A stretch of DNA of 64,000 bases from Isosphaeraceae bacterium EP7 (GTDB lineage Bacteria > Planctomycetota > Planctomycetia > Isosphaerales > Isosphaeraceae): NCBI GenBank assembly GCA_038400315.1, contig CP151667.1, positions 6,211,174 to 6,275,173 on the forward strand, written 5' to 3'. The notes under the pieces are model-generated. The model saw only the letters and a list, made by a program, of their open reading frames with translations, ran no database searches and was not told where the DNA came from. Below are positions 1 to 8,930 of the stretch, piece after piece. How positions within the stretch are numbered: the first letter of the stretch is position 1; each line of letters opens with the position of its first letter. The position numbers were made by a program, and so were the translations under genes.

Positions 1-288
1 GCCCAGGGTCGCATCTCGGCCGATGGCCGGATGGAGTTGGAGCAATTCACTGCCCACCGCCAATGCGATCCCGGCGATGATCAACTGAGGCACTATCGAG
101 CGGGCGCCATCGACCCGCATCCAGAGAAAACCTAAGACGCCAAAAATCGCGGCATGGATGACCTTGTCCAGATGCTTGATCTCGCCGATCCCGTTGGCAC
201 CTTCGTTGACCGGCAGTCGATGGCTCGGCCAACCGCAGGCGACGATGACCACGGCGGTCCAGAGCAAGGCCATCAGCAGTCGATTCAT
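1..288 (-). CDS. VanZ-like membrane protein (partial, 3' end beyond the window)
   Basis: The 96 visible N-terminal residues start at an ATG and run off the left edge without a stop. Two hydrophobic helices are visible (about residues 4-20 and 44-80). The segment around residues 38-56 (KHLDKVIHAAIFGVLGFLW) and 'SELLQLHPAIGRD' near residue 80 match the usual VanZ pattern: Asp-Lys-x-x-His in an early helix, then Glu-x-x-Gln followed by Pro and Gly-Arg. VanZ-like proteins are small polytopic membrane proteins of mostly unknown role; some members affect glycopeptide susceptibility. The call is by motif; the missing half would carry the last helices. Confidence 0.7.
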   Translation of the reverse strand, partial: MNRLLMALLWTAVVIVACGWPSHRLPVNEGANGIGEIKHLDKVIHAAIFGVLGFLWMRVDGARSIVPQLIIAGIALAVGSELLQLHPAIGRDATLG

Positions 289-691
289 CAGTCAAAGTCC
301 CCGATTCCGCCAGGCTGCGGTGCCCGCGAGATGATCGCTGGCCCGTCTACAGGATGGGAAAGTCATCAAGGTCGGATGCCAGAGTCGGGAGGGCTTCCCT
401 GGCATGGTTCCGGCTGATCGACGCCGCGAACCATCTCCATCCTACGCTCCACGCAAAACATTTGGCCACGTTGCCTGTCGACACGAGCCCGGGTGTCCCG
501 GGGACATTTGACCGACTCGAACCGATCGCCGTTGCGTCCGAACCTATGACGGCACAGTCTCTTAAGCTCGTGCCGGGCGAGCATCCGGCGGCCGATTCGC
601 TTGACCCCTCCGGCGGGGCCAAACTACACTTGGGATTCGTCGAGCCTGCGCGGCCGGCAGTGAATCTTCGAGGTTTGGGGGATGCATCAAC
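289..691. other. Intergenic region with the promoter of the LarA-like gene
   Basis: There is no convincing gene in these 403 bases. Open frames that cross the region on both strands continue into other frames of the LarA-like gene and look like GC-rich shadows. The right end carries the promoter described at 601-630. Confidence 0.6.
601..630 (+). promoter_or_regulatory. Sigma70-like promoter of the LarA-like gene
   Basis: TTGACC at 601-606 and TACACT at 625-630 are separated by 18 bases. This would start transcription about 55 bases before the GTG at 692. The match is by eye only. Confidence 0.45.
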
Positions 692-1873
692 GTGGCGTTG
701 GAGTTCCGGGGCGGATCGATCGAACTTGACGCGGGGGATCGACTTATCGCGACCTGCACGGGCCCTCGCCTCTCGCAGGGCGCCGATCCCGCCGAGGCGG
801 CGTTTCTTGCCCTGGCCGCGCCGCTCGATTTCCCGCCGCTTCGCCATGCCGTGGTCCCGGGTGACATCGTGGTCATCGCCAATGATGGCGAGACGCCATG
901 CGCTCCGGCCGTGATCGCGGCCGCCTGCCAGGTCCTCTTCGATGCGGGAGTCGAGGCTGGGTCAATCACCGTGCTCTGCTCGTCGGCCCCCGAAGTTCCA
1001 CTGCAACTTCCGGAAGGTGTTGAGTTTGCGGTTCATAACCCGGACGACAAGGAGCAGATGTCCTACCTGGCGACGACCCAGGAAGGGCGGCGGGTTTACC
1101 TGAACCGAAGGCTGACCGACGCCGATTTCGTCCTGCCTGTTGGTCGTCTGACGTTCGATCCCGCGTTCGGCTACAGGGGGCCCTGGAGCACCCTGTTCCC
1201 GGGGATGAGCGACACGGAAACCCGCCGCTCGTTCGCCCTCAGATCCAGCGACGACACCCCGCCCGACCCGGACCTGCCCAGCCCCGCGTTACTCGAGGCG
1301 TCGGAGGTCTGCTGGCTGATCGGCTGTCAGTTCCACGTCGGGGTCCTGGGCGAGCCGTCGGGCCCGATCCGGGTGGTGGCCGGCCTCGAGTCGTCTGTGC
1401 AGCGACGAGGGGCCGAGGAACTGGACGCCAACCTCCGGTTCAGGGCGCCGAGCCGGGCCGAGGTGGTGATCGCGTCGGTGGAGGGGAGCGACCTGGATGC
1501 CCTGACGGCCGGCCTGAACAATGCGGTGCGACTGGCCCGCCGGGGGGGCAAGATCGTGATCCTCTCCGGGGTGGAAGGTGACGTGGGCATGAACCTGGCC
1601 CGGGTCCGCGATGCGGGCGATCCCCGATCGGCGCTCGCCGCCATCAAAGGGGGGGAGGGCCAGCCCGACTACTTCGCCGCCCGTGCGATCGCCGAGGCGA
1701 CCACCCATGCCGACGTCTACCTGCTGAGCAAGCTCGACCCCGATCTCGTCGAGGAAATGTCGATCACGCCGCTGAGCAAGCCCGAGGAATCTCGACGCCT
1801 GGTCGCCGCCGCCAGCGACGTCATCCTCGTCAATAAGGCCGATCTCGTGCGCTGTGACGCGGACGAGGACTGA
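692..1873 (+). CDS. LarA-like (DUF2088) protein lacking racemase catalytic residues
   Basis: This 393-residue protein begins with GTG. The N-terminal half follows the lactate racemase LarA fold order: a 'NDGETPC' turn (64-70), a beta-strand ending 'LCSSAP' (95-100), 'HNPDD' (115-119), 'YLNRRLTDADFVLPVGRL' and a Gly-rich turn ending in 'LFPG' (168-171). LarA uses an Arg in the first turn, His in the GxHR and PH motifs and a Lys in the GGxK motif to hold and use its nickel-pincer cofactor. None of these is present here: the PH region reads TFDPAFGYRGPWS. The C-terminal half (about 200-370) is the usual second domain. I infer a family relative that is not a nickel racemase. No larB, larC or larE is nearby. 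Confidence 0.7.
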   Translation: MALEFRGGSIELDAGDRLIATCTGPRLSQGADPAEAAFLALAAPLDFPPLRHAVVPGDIVVIANDGETPCAPAVIAAACQVLFDAGVEAGSITVLCSSAPEVPLQLPEGVEFAVHNPDDKEQMSYLATTQEGRRVYLNRRLTDADFVLPVGRLTFDPAFGYRGPWSTLFPGMSDTETRRSFALRSSDDTPPDPDLPSPALLEASEVCWLIGCQFHVGVLGEPSGPIRVVAGLESSVQRRGAEELDANLRFRAPSRAEVVIASVEGSDLDALTAGLNNAVRLARRGGKIVILSGVEGDVGMNLARVRDAGDPRSALAAIKGGEGQPDYFAARAIAEATTHADVYLLSKLDPDLVEEMSITPLSKPEESRRLVAAASDVILVNKADLVRCDADED

Positions 1874-1893
1874 AGGGGGCGGAACAGCCGGGT

Positions 1894-2072
1894 TGGGTTC
1901 GTTTCGTAAAAAGCAGGGTCAGCACGCCCAGAATGGGTTCGTTTCGTAAAAAGGCGGGATCACGACGTCCGAAATGGGTTCGTTTCGTAGAAAAGCGAGC
2001 TTACTTCGCCAGAAAATGGGGTCGTTCGGTTCGTTTCGTGATCTCGCGCCCGCAAGTGGGTTCGTTCGGCAC
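1894..2072. repeat. Five-unit ~41-bp repeat array (TGGGTTCGTTTCGTAAAAA core)
   Basis: Copies of a 19-base core begin at 1894, 1934, 1975, 2017 and 2057, giving a period of 40-42 bases. Units 1 and 2 are identical, unit 3 differs at one base, and units 4 and 5 are degenerate. The bases between cores are only loosely alike. Read on the minus strand, the core gives FYETNPF or FLRNEPI depending on frame. The array lies between the ends of two convergent genes (692-1873 and 2232-3620). Confidence 0.85.
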
Positions 2073-2231
2073 CGGTGAGGCCGTGAGGTTTTGGTGCGAA
2101 TTGCCAAAGATCGCGGTCGCCCCGAACGCGGGCTGGGTGAGCGCGGTCGAGGTCCATTCCTTAGAGTTGCGATCGGCGCGGAAAACCGGCGGAAATTCTC
2201 GGAATTCTTTTCGGGAATGGTTCGAGGGCCG
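2073..2231. other. Non-coding remainder of the convergent intergenic region
   Basis: Together with 1874-1893 and the repeat array this makes a 358-base gap between two gene ends. I see no gene and no clear terminator hairpin in it. Confidence 0.5.
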
Positions 2232-3620
2232 TTAGACGGCCTCGGCGGCCGTGTAGAGGGGGGCGATGACCTCGCCGCGGGCGAGTTGGATCGGGCGTCC
2301 CAGGCGGTCGCGGAGTTCGGTAGCCGGGTCGATTCCGAAGGCGTCATAAATGGTCGCGGCCAGGTCGCCGGGGGAATACGGGCGGCTGGCGGGATAGGCC
2401 CCGATCCGGTCGGAGGCGCCGATGGCCTGGCCGCCCCGGACGCCCGCGCCGGCAAGGACGGTGGAGAAGACCGACGACCAGTGGTCGCGACCGGGCACCG
2501 TCGAGCCGACGCTGAAGCCGATCTTGGGCGTGCGGCCGAACTCGCCGGTGATCACGACCAGGGTCTCGTCGAGCAACCCCGAGACATGCAAGTCTTCGAA
2601 GAGGGCGTCAAGCGCCTGGTCGAGCGGCGGCAGCATCCGGTCTTTCAAGGTCTTGAAGATGGCGCCGTGGTGGTCCCATGACTGGACCCGTCCCATGTTC
2701 GCCTGCACGATCGGCACACCCGACTGCACCAGGCGCCGGGCCAGCAGCAACGACTGGCCGAAGGGGTGACGGCCGTATCGGTCGCGCACCTTCGGGTCTT
2801 CTCGGCCCAGGTCGAAAGCGTGGCCGACCTTGCCCGAAAGCAAGAGCGCATAGGCCAGGTCGCGCTGCTTGGCCAGCGGGTCGGCGACGGGGCTGGCCTC
2901 CAGGGCGTCGCGCTGCGCCGACAGGTCGCTGAGCAGGGACCGACGCGAGTTCATCCGCTCGACGCTGAAGCCGACCGGCATGCTCAGGTCATCGACCCGG
3001 AACTTGGGGTCGTTGGGGTCCTGGCGGATCTGCCAGGGGTCGTGCTTCGGGCCGAGGAAGCCGGCGTGCTGGCCGGGCCAGACGAGCGGGCCTTCCATCA
3101 GGAACGTCGGCAGCATGACGCCGGTCGGGATGCCGTCGGCGCGCGGCTTCAGGTAGTCCAGGGCCGCGGCGTAGCAGGGGTAATCGTCGCGCGAGGCGAT
3201 CTTGTCGAAGAAGGCGCCCGGCTGCGAGTGCCCCGTCAGCAGCTCGTGAGTCCCGTTCAGGTGATTCGTGAAGCCGTGGGCCATCGACCGGATGACCGCC
3301 AGCTTGTCGGCATGCCCGGCCAATTTGGGCAGGTGCTCGCAGAACCTGAGGCCGGGTGCCCTTGTCTCGATCGTGGCGAACTCGCTGCGGATGCCGTCGG
3401 GGGCGTCGGGCTTGGGATCGAACGTGTCGATCTGGCTGGGAGCACCCGTCAGGAAGACGACGATCATCGACTTCGCCCTGGGCGACTTCGCGGCCAGCGT
3501 CGCACCGCGTGCCGCGCCCGCCAGCAGGCCCGACGTGCCCAGGCCCAGGAAGCCCGAGAACCCAACCTGGAGAAATTCGCGGCGAATGACCCCGTACGGG
3601 TGGCGATGGTCCGGAATCAT
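2232..3620 (-). CDS. DUF1501 domain protein, Tat-exported
   Basis: This 462-residue protein has a twin-arginine signal (IRREFLQVGFSGFLGLG, residues 12-28) followed by the DUF1501 pattern: 'MIVVFLTGAPSQIDTFDPKPDAPDGIRSE' near residue 51 and 'VVITGEFGRTPKIG' near the C-terminus, with the C-terminal GRDHW box. DUF1501 proteins are alkaline-phosphatase/sulfatase-fold proteins greatly expanded in Planctomycetota, usually exported and usually paired with a PSD1-type cytochrome c protein. This copy stands alone: no DUF1549/DUF1553 partner is adjacent, unlike the second copy at 23469-24932. Its substrate is unknown. The ATG follows a GGGGAC ribosome site. Confidence 0.88.
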   Translation of the reverse strand: MIPDHRHPYGVIRREFLQVGFSGFLGLGTSGLLAGAARGATLAAKSPRAKSMIVVFLTGAPSQIDTFDPKPDAPDGIRSEFATIETRAPGLRFCEHLPKLAGHADKLAVIRSMAHGFTNHLNGTHELLTGHSQPGAFFDKIASRDDYPCYAAALDYLKPRADGIPTGVMLPTFLMEGPLVWPGQHAGFLGPKHDPWQIRQDPNDPKFRVDDLSMPVGFSVERMNSRRSLLSDLSAQRDALEASPVADPLAKQRDLAYALLLSGKVGHAFDLGREDPKVRDRYGRHPFGQSLLLARRLVQSGVPIVQANMGRVQSWDHHGAIFKTLKDRMLPPLDQALDALFEDLHVSGLLDETLVVITGEFGRTPKIGFSVGSTVPGRDHWSSVFSTVLAGAGVRGGQAIGASDRIGAYPASRPYSPGDLAATIYDAFGIDPATELRDRLGRPIQLARGEVIAPLYTAAEAV

Positions 3621-3749
3621 CGGAGTCGTCCCCAGGTCTGAGCGCAGGTCCGGGCACCACAGGAGGCCTCAAAGTTCAGCTTATCTCAAACACGGCGGCG
3701 GGGCAATGACCCCTCCGAAAGCAGTGAAACAATGTTCAGTGGAATTTCA

Positions 3750-3778
3750 TTGACGCAGGATTAAGGGTCGCTTAGTGT
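3750..3778 (+). promoter_or_regulatory. Sigma70-like promoter upstream of the small secreted protein
   Basis: TTGACG (3750-3755) and TAGTGT (3773-3778) have 17-base spacing. Transcription would begin about 50 bases before the gene at 3838, which supports the plus-strand reading of that locus. Confidence 0.45.
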
Positions 3779-3837
3779 ACGCATGTCACTCGAAATCAGC
3801 CGGGAGATCGGCCCGGGTGCGGCGGAGGAATTCGGTG

Positions 3838-4380
3838 ATGACGATGCGTAGGACGTGCCTGGTGCGGGGCCCCCTGCTCTTGCCGGCGCTGCTGGCGGCC
3901 GGCTCGGCCTGGTCGGCCGGGCCGAAATCGGCGCCCGTCGTGGCGATGGCGGCGTTCGACATCCTGGGGAAGCTAGCCGGCGAGTCGGACCAGGCGAGGC
4001 CGGGGAGGGTGCGCCCGGGTCGCCTGTCGCGCCGACTGATTCGCGGGGCCTCGACGGTGGTGGCGGTCTTCTCCCCGGCAATCGGCCGGGAGATGGCGTC
4101 GGTGGATTTTCTCGACGGCGACCTGATGGCGATGAAGAACCCCGGCCCCAAGGAAAACCGGCAGACACCCAGGAGCGAACCGGTCGCGGCGAGGAAGGTG
4201 GTTGAACTCGGCCCCACATCCGAGAGCGATCCGAATCGAGACGAGTCGTCACCGACGCGAATGCGTCTCGTTCGGAACTGGGCGAGGGGGGTCAAGACGA
4301 TCGAGGCGAGCTGGAGCCCTCATGAGGTGGGCCGGCCCGCCCTCGCGCGGCGATTCCGGCTGTGCACCTCCTCGCGTTGA
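3838..4380 (+). CDS. Hypothetical secreted protein
   Basis: This 180-residue protein has a clear signal peptide (MTMRRTCLVRGPLLLPALL, then AAGSAWSA). I recognise no family. The mature part has an Ala/Gly/Arg-rich segment (ILGKLAG...RLIRGASTVVAVFSPAIGREMASVDFLDGDLM) and a polar C-terminus. The plus-strand reading is preferred over an overlapping minus-strand frame for three reasons: third codon positions are strongly GC, a GGAGGA ribosome site (about 3822-3828) precedes GTG 3835/ATG 3838, and a promoter lies upstream. It is transcribed divergently from the DUF1501 gene. The start could be the GTG three bases earlier. Confidence 0.55.
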   Translation: MTMRRTCLVRGPLLLPALLAAGSAWSAGPKSAPVVAMAAFDILGKLAGESDQARPGRVRPGRLSRRLIRGASTVVAVFSPAIGREMASVDFLDGDLMAMKNPGPKENRQTPRSEPVAARKVVELGPTSESDPNRDESSPTRMRLVRNWARGVKTIEASWSPHEVGRPALARRFRLCTSSR

Positions 4381-4479
4381 CGCCCTCACTCGACGGCGAT
4401 AAGGGGAGACGGGCGACGCCCATGCCTCGCGGGTGCCCGTCCCCCTCGTCTCGTCCGCTCGGTGCGAACGGCTGCGGCC

Positions 4480-6912
4480 TCACTCTCCCTTGCGGATGAG
4501 CCATACCTCGGCAACCTGGCAGCCCCTGCCGTTGCCGCCTCGACCCGGCTCGCGGGTCCAGGAGAGCGTGAGGCGACCGTCGGCGGTGGCCTGGCGCGGG
4601 ATGTCGAACTCGAGCGGGCGAGTCGGGCTTGGCTTGGGGATGGGGGGGTGGACGACGAGTCCTTCGGCCTTCAGCTCGATGGGGACCGGGTTCTGGTCGC
4701 CGGCGTAGACGACCCTGACGGTGTAGGCGGCGTGTGGGTCGAGGTCGTCGTAAGTCATCCGGTACGGGGCGTCATACAGGCTCTCGCCGTGGCGATACCA
4801 GGTGAGCGGCCATTCCGGGCGGGGCTGGAACCCCTGGCGGTCGACGCGGAGCATCGGGTCCGCCGAGACATCGGGTCCGCGTTCGACGTGCGGCCGTCGC
4901 GCGGGGTTCCCGGGGGCGTCATAGAACCCGCCCGGTCCCGGGTCGGTCCGATGGATGATCCGCTCGATCCCCCGCTTGCGCTCCGCCTCGTCGGGCAGGG
5001 CGGCGAGCCTGTCGAACTCGGCCTCCAGCCAGGCCCGGTTGTTGAGGGGCGCGTCGATGGAGTCGAGGTTCGCCCCGCGCTCCTCGCCGATCGCCTTGTA
5101 GCGCGGGACGCTCAGTTGCATGTGGATGCTCTGGAAGAGGGCCTCTCCCAGCTCGAAGACCCTCGCCCTGCGGTCGGCCGAGACCTTCGTCGTCCTGGCG
5201 AGGTCGAGATCCTCGCGGGCCAACTGGAGCGACTTGAGTGAGCCGAGTTCCTCGGCCCGCCTCAGGTCGTCCATCGCCCGGTCTTCCAGGCGAGTCTCGA
5301 AGATGAGCCGCTCGCGCACCAGGGCATCGTAATAGGCCCGATAGAGGGCCTGCTGGAATCGCCAGTTCTTGAGGTCACCTGGGGACGCCTGCCGCTCCAG
5401 ATCCTGGAATTGCAGGAGGGTCGTCTCGACGGCGGCGTTGCTCAGCAGCGGGCCGACCCAGTTCCGCTCCAGCGAGAGTAGCCCCTGGGCGAAGCCCTCC
5501 GCGAGCTTCGGGCTGATGAAGTAGCGGCCGTACTGGCGCAAGACTTCGACGACCGGCGTGTCGGGCTCGAAACCGAGGGCGCTCCAGACGACCTTGTTCA
5601 CGTCGTCGTTGCACCCTTCCGAGTAGGTGACGAAGCCGACGTGATCGCCGAGGGCCTTGATGATCTCCGCGCTTGCGCGGGGCCGGGGGATGATCGGCTC
5701 GCGGCCCTGGGTGACGAAGTAGGCCAGGTCCCAGTCGGGGACAGGGAACTGGCACTTCATGGTGTGGGTGATGTCGGGATAGAGGCGAACCGGATAGCGC
5801 CTTGGGACGCCCGCGCGGACTTCGGCCAGCGAATCGCGGGTGTGGGGCCCGTAGACGATGCCCGAGAGCCAGGCCGGCTCCTTGGCGACGATGGCGTAGA
5901 ACTCCTCGGTCCAGGCCTTGTCGAAGCCCTGCGTGGAGACCCAGAGCTGCGCCTTGGGGTGGGCGTGCCTGAGCACGGCGGCGGCCTTTTCCAGGTGGAG
6001 CATCAGGCCACCGGGCCGGGTATGGCCGGGGTCTCCGCCGGGCACGAAGACGGCGTCGACGCGCGGCAGCTTGCCCAGCACCTCGGCCCAGCGCTCGAGC
6101 GACAGGCGTGCCTCGTCCGGCTTGGTGTCGAGGGCGTCGGGCACCGGATACCAGACCCAGACGTCGAGGCCGTAGTCGTCCAGGAGCTTCGACATCCCGA
6201 CCATCATCTCCAGCGGCGGCCGGGGAAAATGGGGGCTTTCGGACTCGTCATCGGTCTCGGGAGGGAGGAGCTCGACGGCGTTGGTCCCGAAGACGGCCAG
6301 GTCGCGGATATACCGCTCCCACTGGTCGAGGTCCCAGCCGTCGTACGAGTTGGTCTTGGGACGGTAGCCGAGCTGGTGCCCCCGGATCGAGTCTTTTGGC
6401 GCCGAAGCGATCCGGAAGTCGGCCGGCAGGTCGACCCGGCCGGGGCTCATCCGCAGCTCGCGGAGCAGCCGGCCGACGCCGAAGAGGACCCCGCGTTCAT
6501 CGCGGCCCTCAACCCAGACGACGGGGGCCTTGCCGGCGACCCAGACGCGATATCCCTCGGGCCGCGCGGGGGATGCGGGGCCCTCGTCGAACCCGGGCTT
6601 TCCCGAAAACGCCGCGCCGGAAGCGGAGGAACCGACCACGACCAGCGGCCCCGGGGTCGCCGGCCAGTCCGAGGTCACCGACCAGCTCTGGCGAGTGCGC
6701 CGGCCGACTTCCTCGACCAGCATCGACACGGCCTTGCGCTCGCGGGCGGTCAAGCTGGCGGGGACCACGACGGTCGCATTGCCCAGCGCGATCATGCGCG
6801 TCTCGGGCGTGCCCTCGATGACCGCCCCCTCGGCCGATGAGAAGGCGGAGAGTAGGGCGAAACCAAGGAGAAGGCTACCCCAGAACGGGTGCTTCGTTGC
6901 CTTTTGTCTCAT
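4480..6912 (-). CDS. Secreted glycosidase-like protein (GH67/GH20-type N-terminal domain)
   Basis: This 810-residue protein has a signal peptide (about residues 1-29, ending AEGA). Residues about 40-165 (TVVVPASLTARERKAVSML, then VEEVGRRTRQSW; VVVGSSAS; 'EGYRVWV') look like the small alpha/beta domain that precedes the barrel in GH67 alpha-glucuronidases and GH20 hexosaminidases. Residues about 175-440 (IRGHQLGYRPKTNSYDGWD; 'YIRDLAVFGTNAVELLPPET'; 'LWVSTQGFD'; 'YPDITHTMKCQFPVPDWD') look like a TIM barrel. The C-terminal third is helical and ends in a beta-rich domain. The likely role is extracellular or periplasmic polysaccharide breakdown. I could not assign catalytic acids, so activity and substrate are open. 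Confidence 0.65.
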   Translation of the reverse strand: MRQKATKHPFWGSLLLGFALLSAFSSAEGAVIEGTPETRMIALGNATVVVPASLTARERKAVSMLVEEVGRRTRQSWSVTSDWPATPGPLVVVGSSASGAAFSGKPGFDEGPASPARPEGYRVWVAGKAPVVWVEGRDERGVLFGVGRLLRELRMSPGRVDLPADFRIASAPKDSIRGHQLGYRPKTNSYDGWDLDQWERYIRDLAVFGTNAVELLPPETDDESESPHFPRPPLEMMVGMSKLLDDYGLDVWVWYPVPDALDTKPDEARLSLERWAEVLGKLPRVDAVFVPGGDPGHTRPGGLMLHLEKAAAVLRHAHPKAQLWVSTQGFDKAWTEEFYAIVAKEPAWLSGIVYGPHTRDSLAEVRAGVPRRYPVRLYPDITHTMKCQFPVPDWDLAYFVTQGREPIIPRPRASAEIIKALGDHVGFVTYSEGCNDDVNKVVWSALGFEPDTPVVEVLRQYGRYFISPKLAEGFAQGLLSLERNWVGPLLSNAAVETTLLQFQDLERQASPGDLKNWRFQQALYRAYYDALVRERLIFETRLEDRAMDDLRRAEELGSLKSLQLAREDLDLARTTKVSADRRARVFELGEALFQSIHMQLSVPRYKAIGEERGANLDSIDAPLNNRAWLEAEFDRLAALPDEAERKRGIERIIHRTDPGPGGFYDAPGNPARRPHVERGPDVSADPMLRVDRQGFQPRPEWPLTWYRHGESLYDAPYRMTYDDLDPHAAYTVRVVYAGDQNPVPIELKAEGLVVHPPIPKPSPTRPLEFDIPRQATADGRLTLSWTREPGRGGNGRGCQVAEVWLIRKGE

Positions 6913-7228
6913 GTCCGGACGATTCCTTGGGGACCGACACCACTTGATGCGATGACTGCCTAAGTAAAGTGACTATAAGACCGGTGATTCTATTTGACTT
7001 TAGGACTATCATCTATCTAAGCTGACCGGCCCTGTCGAGGCTGTAGTTTCTTAATAGTTCGACCGCGATCGTCGCTGACGCTCAATCCAACAGATTGGCC
7101 CGGGCTCATCCGAGTCCAGGGTGCTGTGGGCTGCGCTTCGCCATGTCAGGAGCTATGTTGCTCCTGTCCTGGATTCATCGTTGCAGTTCAGGCCTCAGAT
7201 CATTTCTCCAGATCGAGGGAGTCTGTGC
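6913..7228. other. Divergent intergenic region with AT-rich core and a leader hairpin
   Basis: These 316 bases separate the minus-strand glycosidase-like gene from the plus-strand prepilin gene. The part from about 6955 to 7060 is AT-rich. TTGACT at 6994-6999 is a possible plus-strand -35, but the best -10 (TATCTA, 7014-7019) is only 14 bases away, so I do not call a promoter. An exact 7-bp hairpin (CAGGAGC / GCTCCTG, loop TATGTT) at 7147-7166 would sit in the prepilin leader. Confidence 0.45.
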
Positions 7229-8377
7229 ATGCGCGTTAATCACGAATTGAAGGGCCGGACCGGCCCGTCCCGCCGGCTCGTCGGCTTCACGCTGATCGAG
7301 CTGCTGGTGGTCATCTCGATCATCGCCGTCCTGATCGCGCTTCTGCTGCCGGCGGTGCAATCGGCCCGCGAGGCGGCCAGGCGGATGCAATGCGTCAACA
7401 ATCTCAAGCAGCTTGGGATTGCGATGCATAATTACGAGTCGTCCACCTTGTCGTTTCCCTGGGGGCACGGCGGTTACAACAATAACGACTGGGGCGCCTT
7501 CGCGTTATTGCTCGCGAATTTCGAGCAATCGCCCATCTATAACGCGATCAATTTCTCGGACACCGGCCGCGCGACCGCGAAGCCGAGCAACGAGAACGCG
7601 ACGGTCCAGTATGCGCGGCTGGGCGTCCTGGTCTGCCCGAGCGACCTCGACCGGCTGACCACGGGCTTCGGGCCGGTGAACTACGCGGCCAGCTTCGGGG
7701 CGACGCCCGCGGGGTTCGGCCTGCCGTCGCCCAACGGCCTGTTCGGCCACGTCGGCTGGACCAATATCGGCCCCGGCTACGGCCCCGACGAGCCCATCGT
7801 GCGGATCGCCGACGTCACCGACGGCCTGAGCAACACGGCGGCGTTCAGCGAGCGGGTCAAGGGGATCGGCACCTCGAACAGCTCCCAGCTGGACACCCTG
7901 ATCCCGAGTGCCACGGCCACCGCCGTCCTGACCTCGACGTATCCCGGCAACAATGCCGTCGACTCGAACAACAAGGCCCTGCTCGACCCCTCGCTGGCGA
8001 ACGGCCCGGCCCTGTATCAGAACCTCTGCCTGACGACGGGCAATCCGAGCAAGGTGCTAGGCGGGCTGCCCGCGGGCGGGCCGAGCCCTCCCTGGGGCCC
8101 GTCGGGGCCGGTCGGCGGCTACTGGTGGCTGGCCATCATGCCGTACGGAACGGCCTACAATCACGTCATGACCCCGAACACCTGGTCCTGCACCAACGGG
8201 ACCGGAGGCCGGCTCCTCGGCGGTGCCTGGACGGCGGGCAGCCGGCATCCGGGCGGTGTGAACGTCAGCTTCGGCGACGGCCACGTCCAGTTCGTCAAGC
8301 AGACGATCGGCCTGCAGGTCTGGTGGGCGATCGGCTCCAAGGCTGGCGGCGAGGTCGTCTCGTCCGACTCGTTCTGA
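7229..8377 (+). CDS. DUF1559 prepilin-like protein
   Basis: This 382-residue protein has a class III prepilin signal: short basic leader, cleavage Gly19-Phe20, Glu24, then a hydrophobic helix ([20 protein letters not shown]). It continues with '[21 protein letters not shown]', typical of DUF1559. The C-terminal H-X9-DG motif is present ([12 protein letters not shown]). The chosen ATG gives a normal leader; an upstream in-frame ATG at 7121 would add 36 residues with no pilin character. DUF1559 proteins form huge paralogous families in Planctomycetota and are thought to build type IV pseudopilus-like surface structures. It is followed 27 bases later by a small lipoprotein gene, the same arrangement as at 13915-15219. 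Confidence 0.93.
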   Translation: MRVNHELKGRTGPSRRLVGFTLIELLVVISIIAVLIALLLPAVQSAREAARRMQCVNNLKQLGIAMHNYESSTLSFPWGHGGYNNNDWGAFALLLANFEQSPIYNAINFSDTGRATAKPSNENATVQYARLGVLVCPSDLDRLTTGFGPVNYAASFGATPAGFGLPSPNGLFGHVGWTNIGPGYGPDEPIVRIADVTDGLSNTAAFSERVKGIGTSNSSQLDTLIPSATATAVLTSTYPGNNAVDSNNKALLDPSLANGPALYQNLCLTTGNPSKVLGGLPAGGPSPPWGPSGPVGGYWWLAIMPYGTAYNHVMTPNTWSCTNGTGGRLLGGAWTAGSRHPGGVNVSFGDGHVQFVKQTIGLQVWWAIGSKAGGEVVSSDSF

Positions 8378-8404
8378 ACGTTGAACTGGCGGAGAGTCCC
8401 GAAG

Positions 8405-8785
8405 ATGAATCGACGGAGTTTTCTCGAAGCCGCGGCCATGGCCTTCGCGCTGATGACGGCCGCGTCGGGATGCAACTCGGGCGGCTCGCCCGGCGGGACC
8501 ACGTCCGACGAGGCCAAGGTGGCCGGCAAGGTGACATTCCGCGGGAAGGTGCTGGACGGTGGAACCCTCCACTTCAACGCATCGATGCCCGGACGGATCG
8601 TCGGCAGCCGCGACGCCCCGATCTCGAAGGATGGTTCCTACACCATCAAGGCCCTGGCCGGACAGAACGTCGTGACCATCACGCCGAAGACGCGGACCAA
8701 GGCGACCTTCGGCCTGGAAGACGAGGAGAAGACCCTCCAGGTCCAGGCGGGCGAGAACTCCTTGAATCTCGACTTCATGCCCTGA
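8405..8785 (+). CDS. Small lipoprotein with transthyretin-like (carboxypeptidase-regulatory) domain
   Basis: This 126-residue protein has an N-terminal MNRRSFLEAAAMAFALM segment and a lipobox ending AASGC, so it is probably a lipoprotein; the RRSF could also allow Tat export. The mature part 'KVAGKVTFRGKVLDGGTLHF' ... 'ISKDGSYTIKALAGQNVVTI' has the 'G.V...G..l' ... 'dG.Y.i' rhythm of a transthyretin-like beta-sandwich. Proteins of this type regularly follow DUF1559 genes in Planctomycetota; the functional link to the pilin-like partner is inference from adjacency. Confidence 0.8.
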   Translation: MNRRSFLEAAAMAFALMTAASGCNSGGSPGGTTSDEAKVAGKVTFRGKVLDGGTLHFNASMPGRIVGSRDAPISKDGSYTIKALAGQNVVTITPKTRTKATFGLEDEEKTLQVQAGENSLNLDFMP

Positions 8786-8847
8786 TGGAACGAAGCCGCC
8801 CGGCCTTCGTCGCGACGAGCGGGTCGGGGACTTGGGCTTGAATCAAA

Positions 8848-8891
8848 CGGAAGGGCGGGCGGGGAGCATCGGCTCCCGGCCCGCCCTTCCG
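8848..8891. terminator. Bidirectional GC-rich terminator hairpin
   Basis: A perfect 13-bp stem (8848-8860 with 8879-8891) is continued, after one mismatch, by 6 bp closed with an ATCG tetraloop. It lies between the convergent lipoprotein gene and the DUF255 gene. There is no T-tract, so it may work with Rho or only stabilise the RNA 3' end. Confidence 0.65.
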
Positions 8892-8930
8892 GCGTTTCTG
8901 GTCCACGAATCAATCGGCCACCCGCAAGGA

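Noticed and set aside
1894-2072. CRISPR-like appearance of the repeat array
   Set aside because: Repeats are 19 bases and degenerate at one end, the spacers (about 18-23 bases) are too short and are partly alike, and no cas gene is in the window.
3786-4295. Minus-strand frame overlapping the small secreted protein gene
   Set aside because: The plus strand has stronger third-position GC, a ribosome site, a signal peptide and a promoter; the minus frame has none of these.
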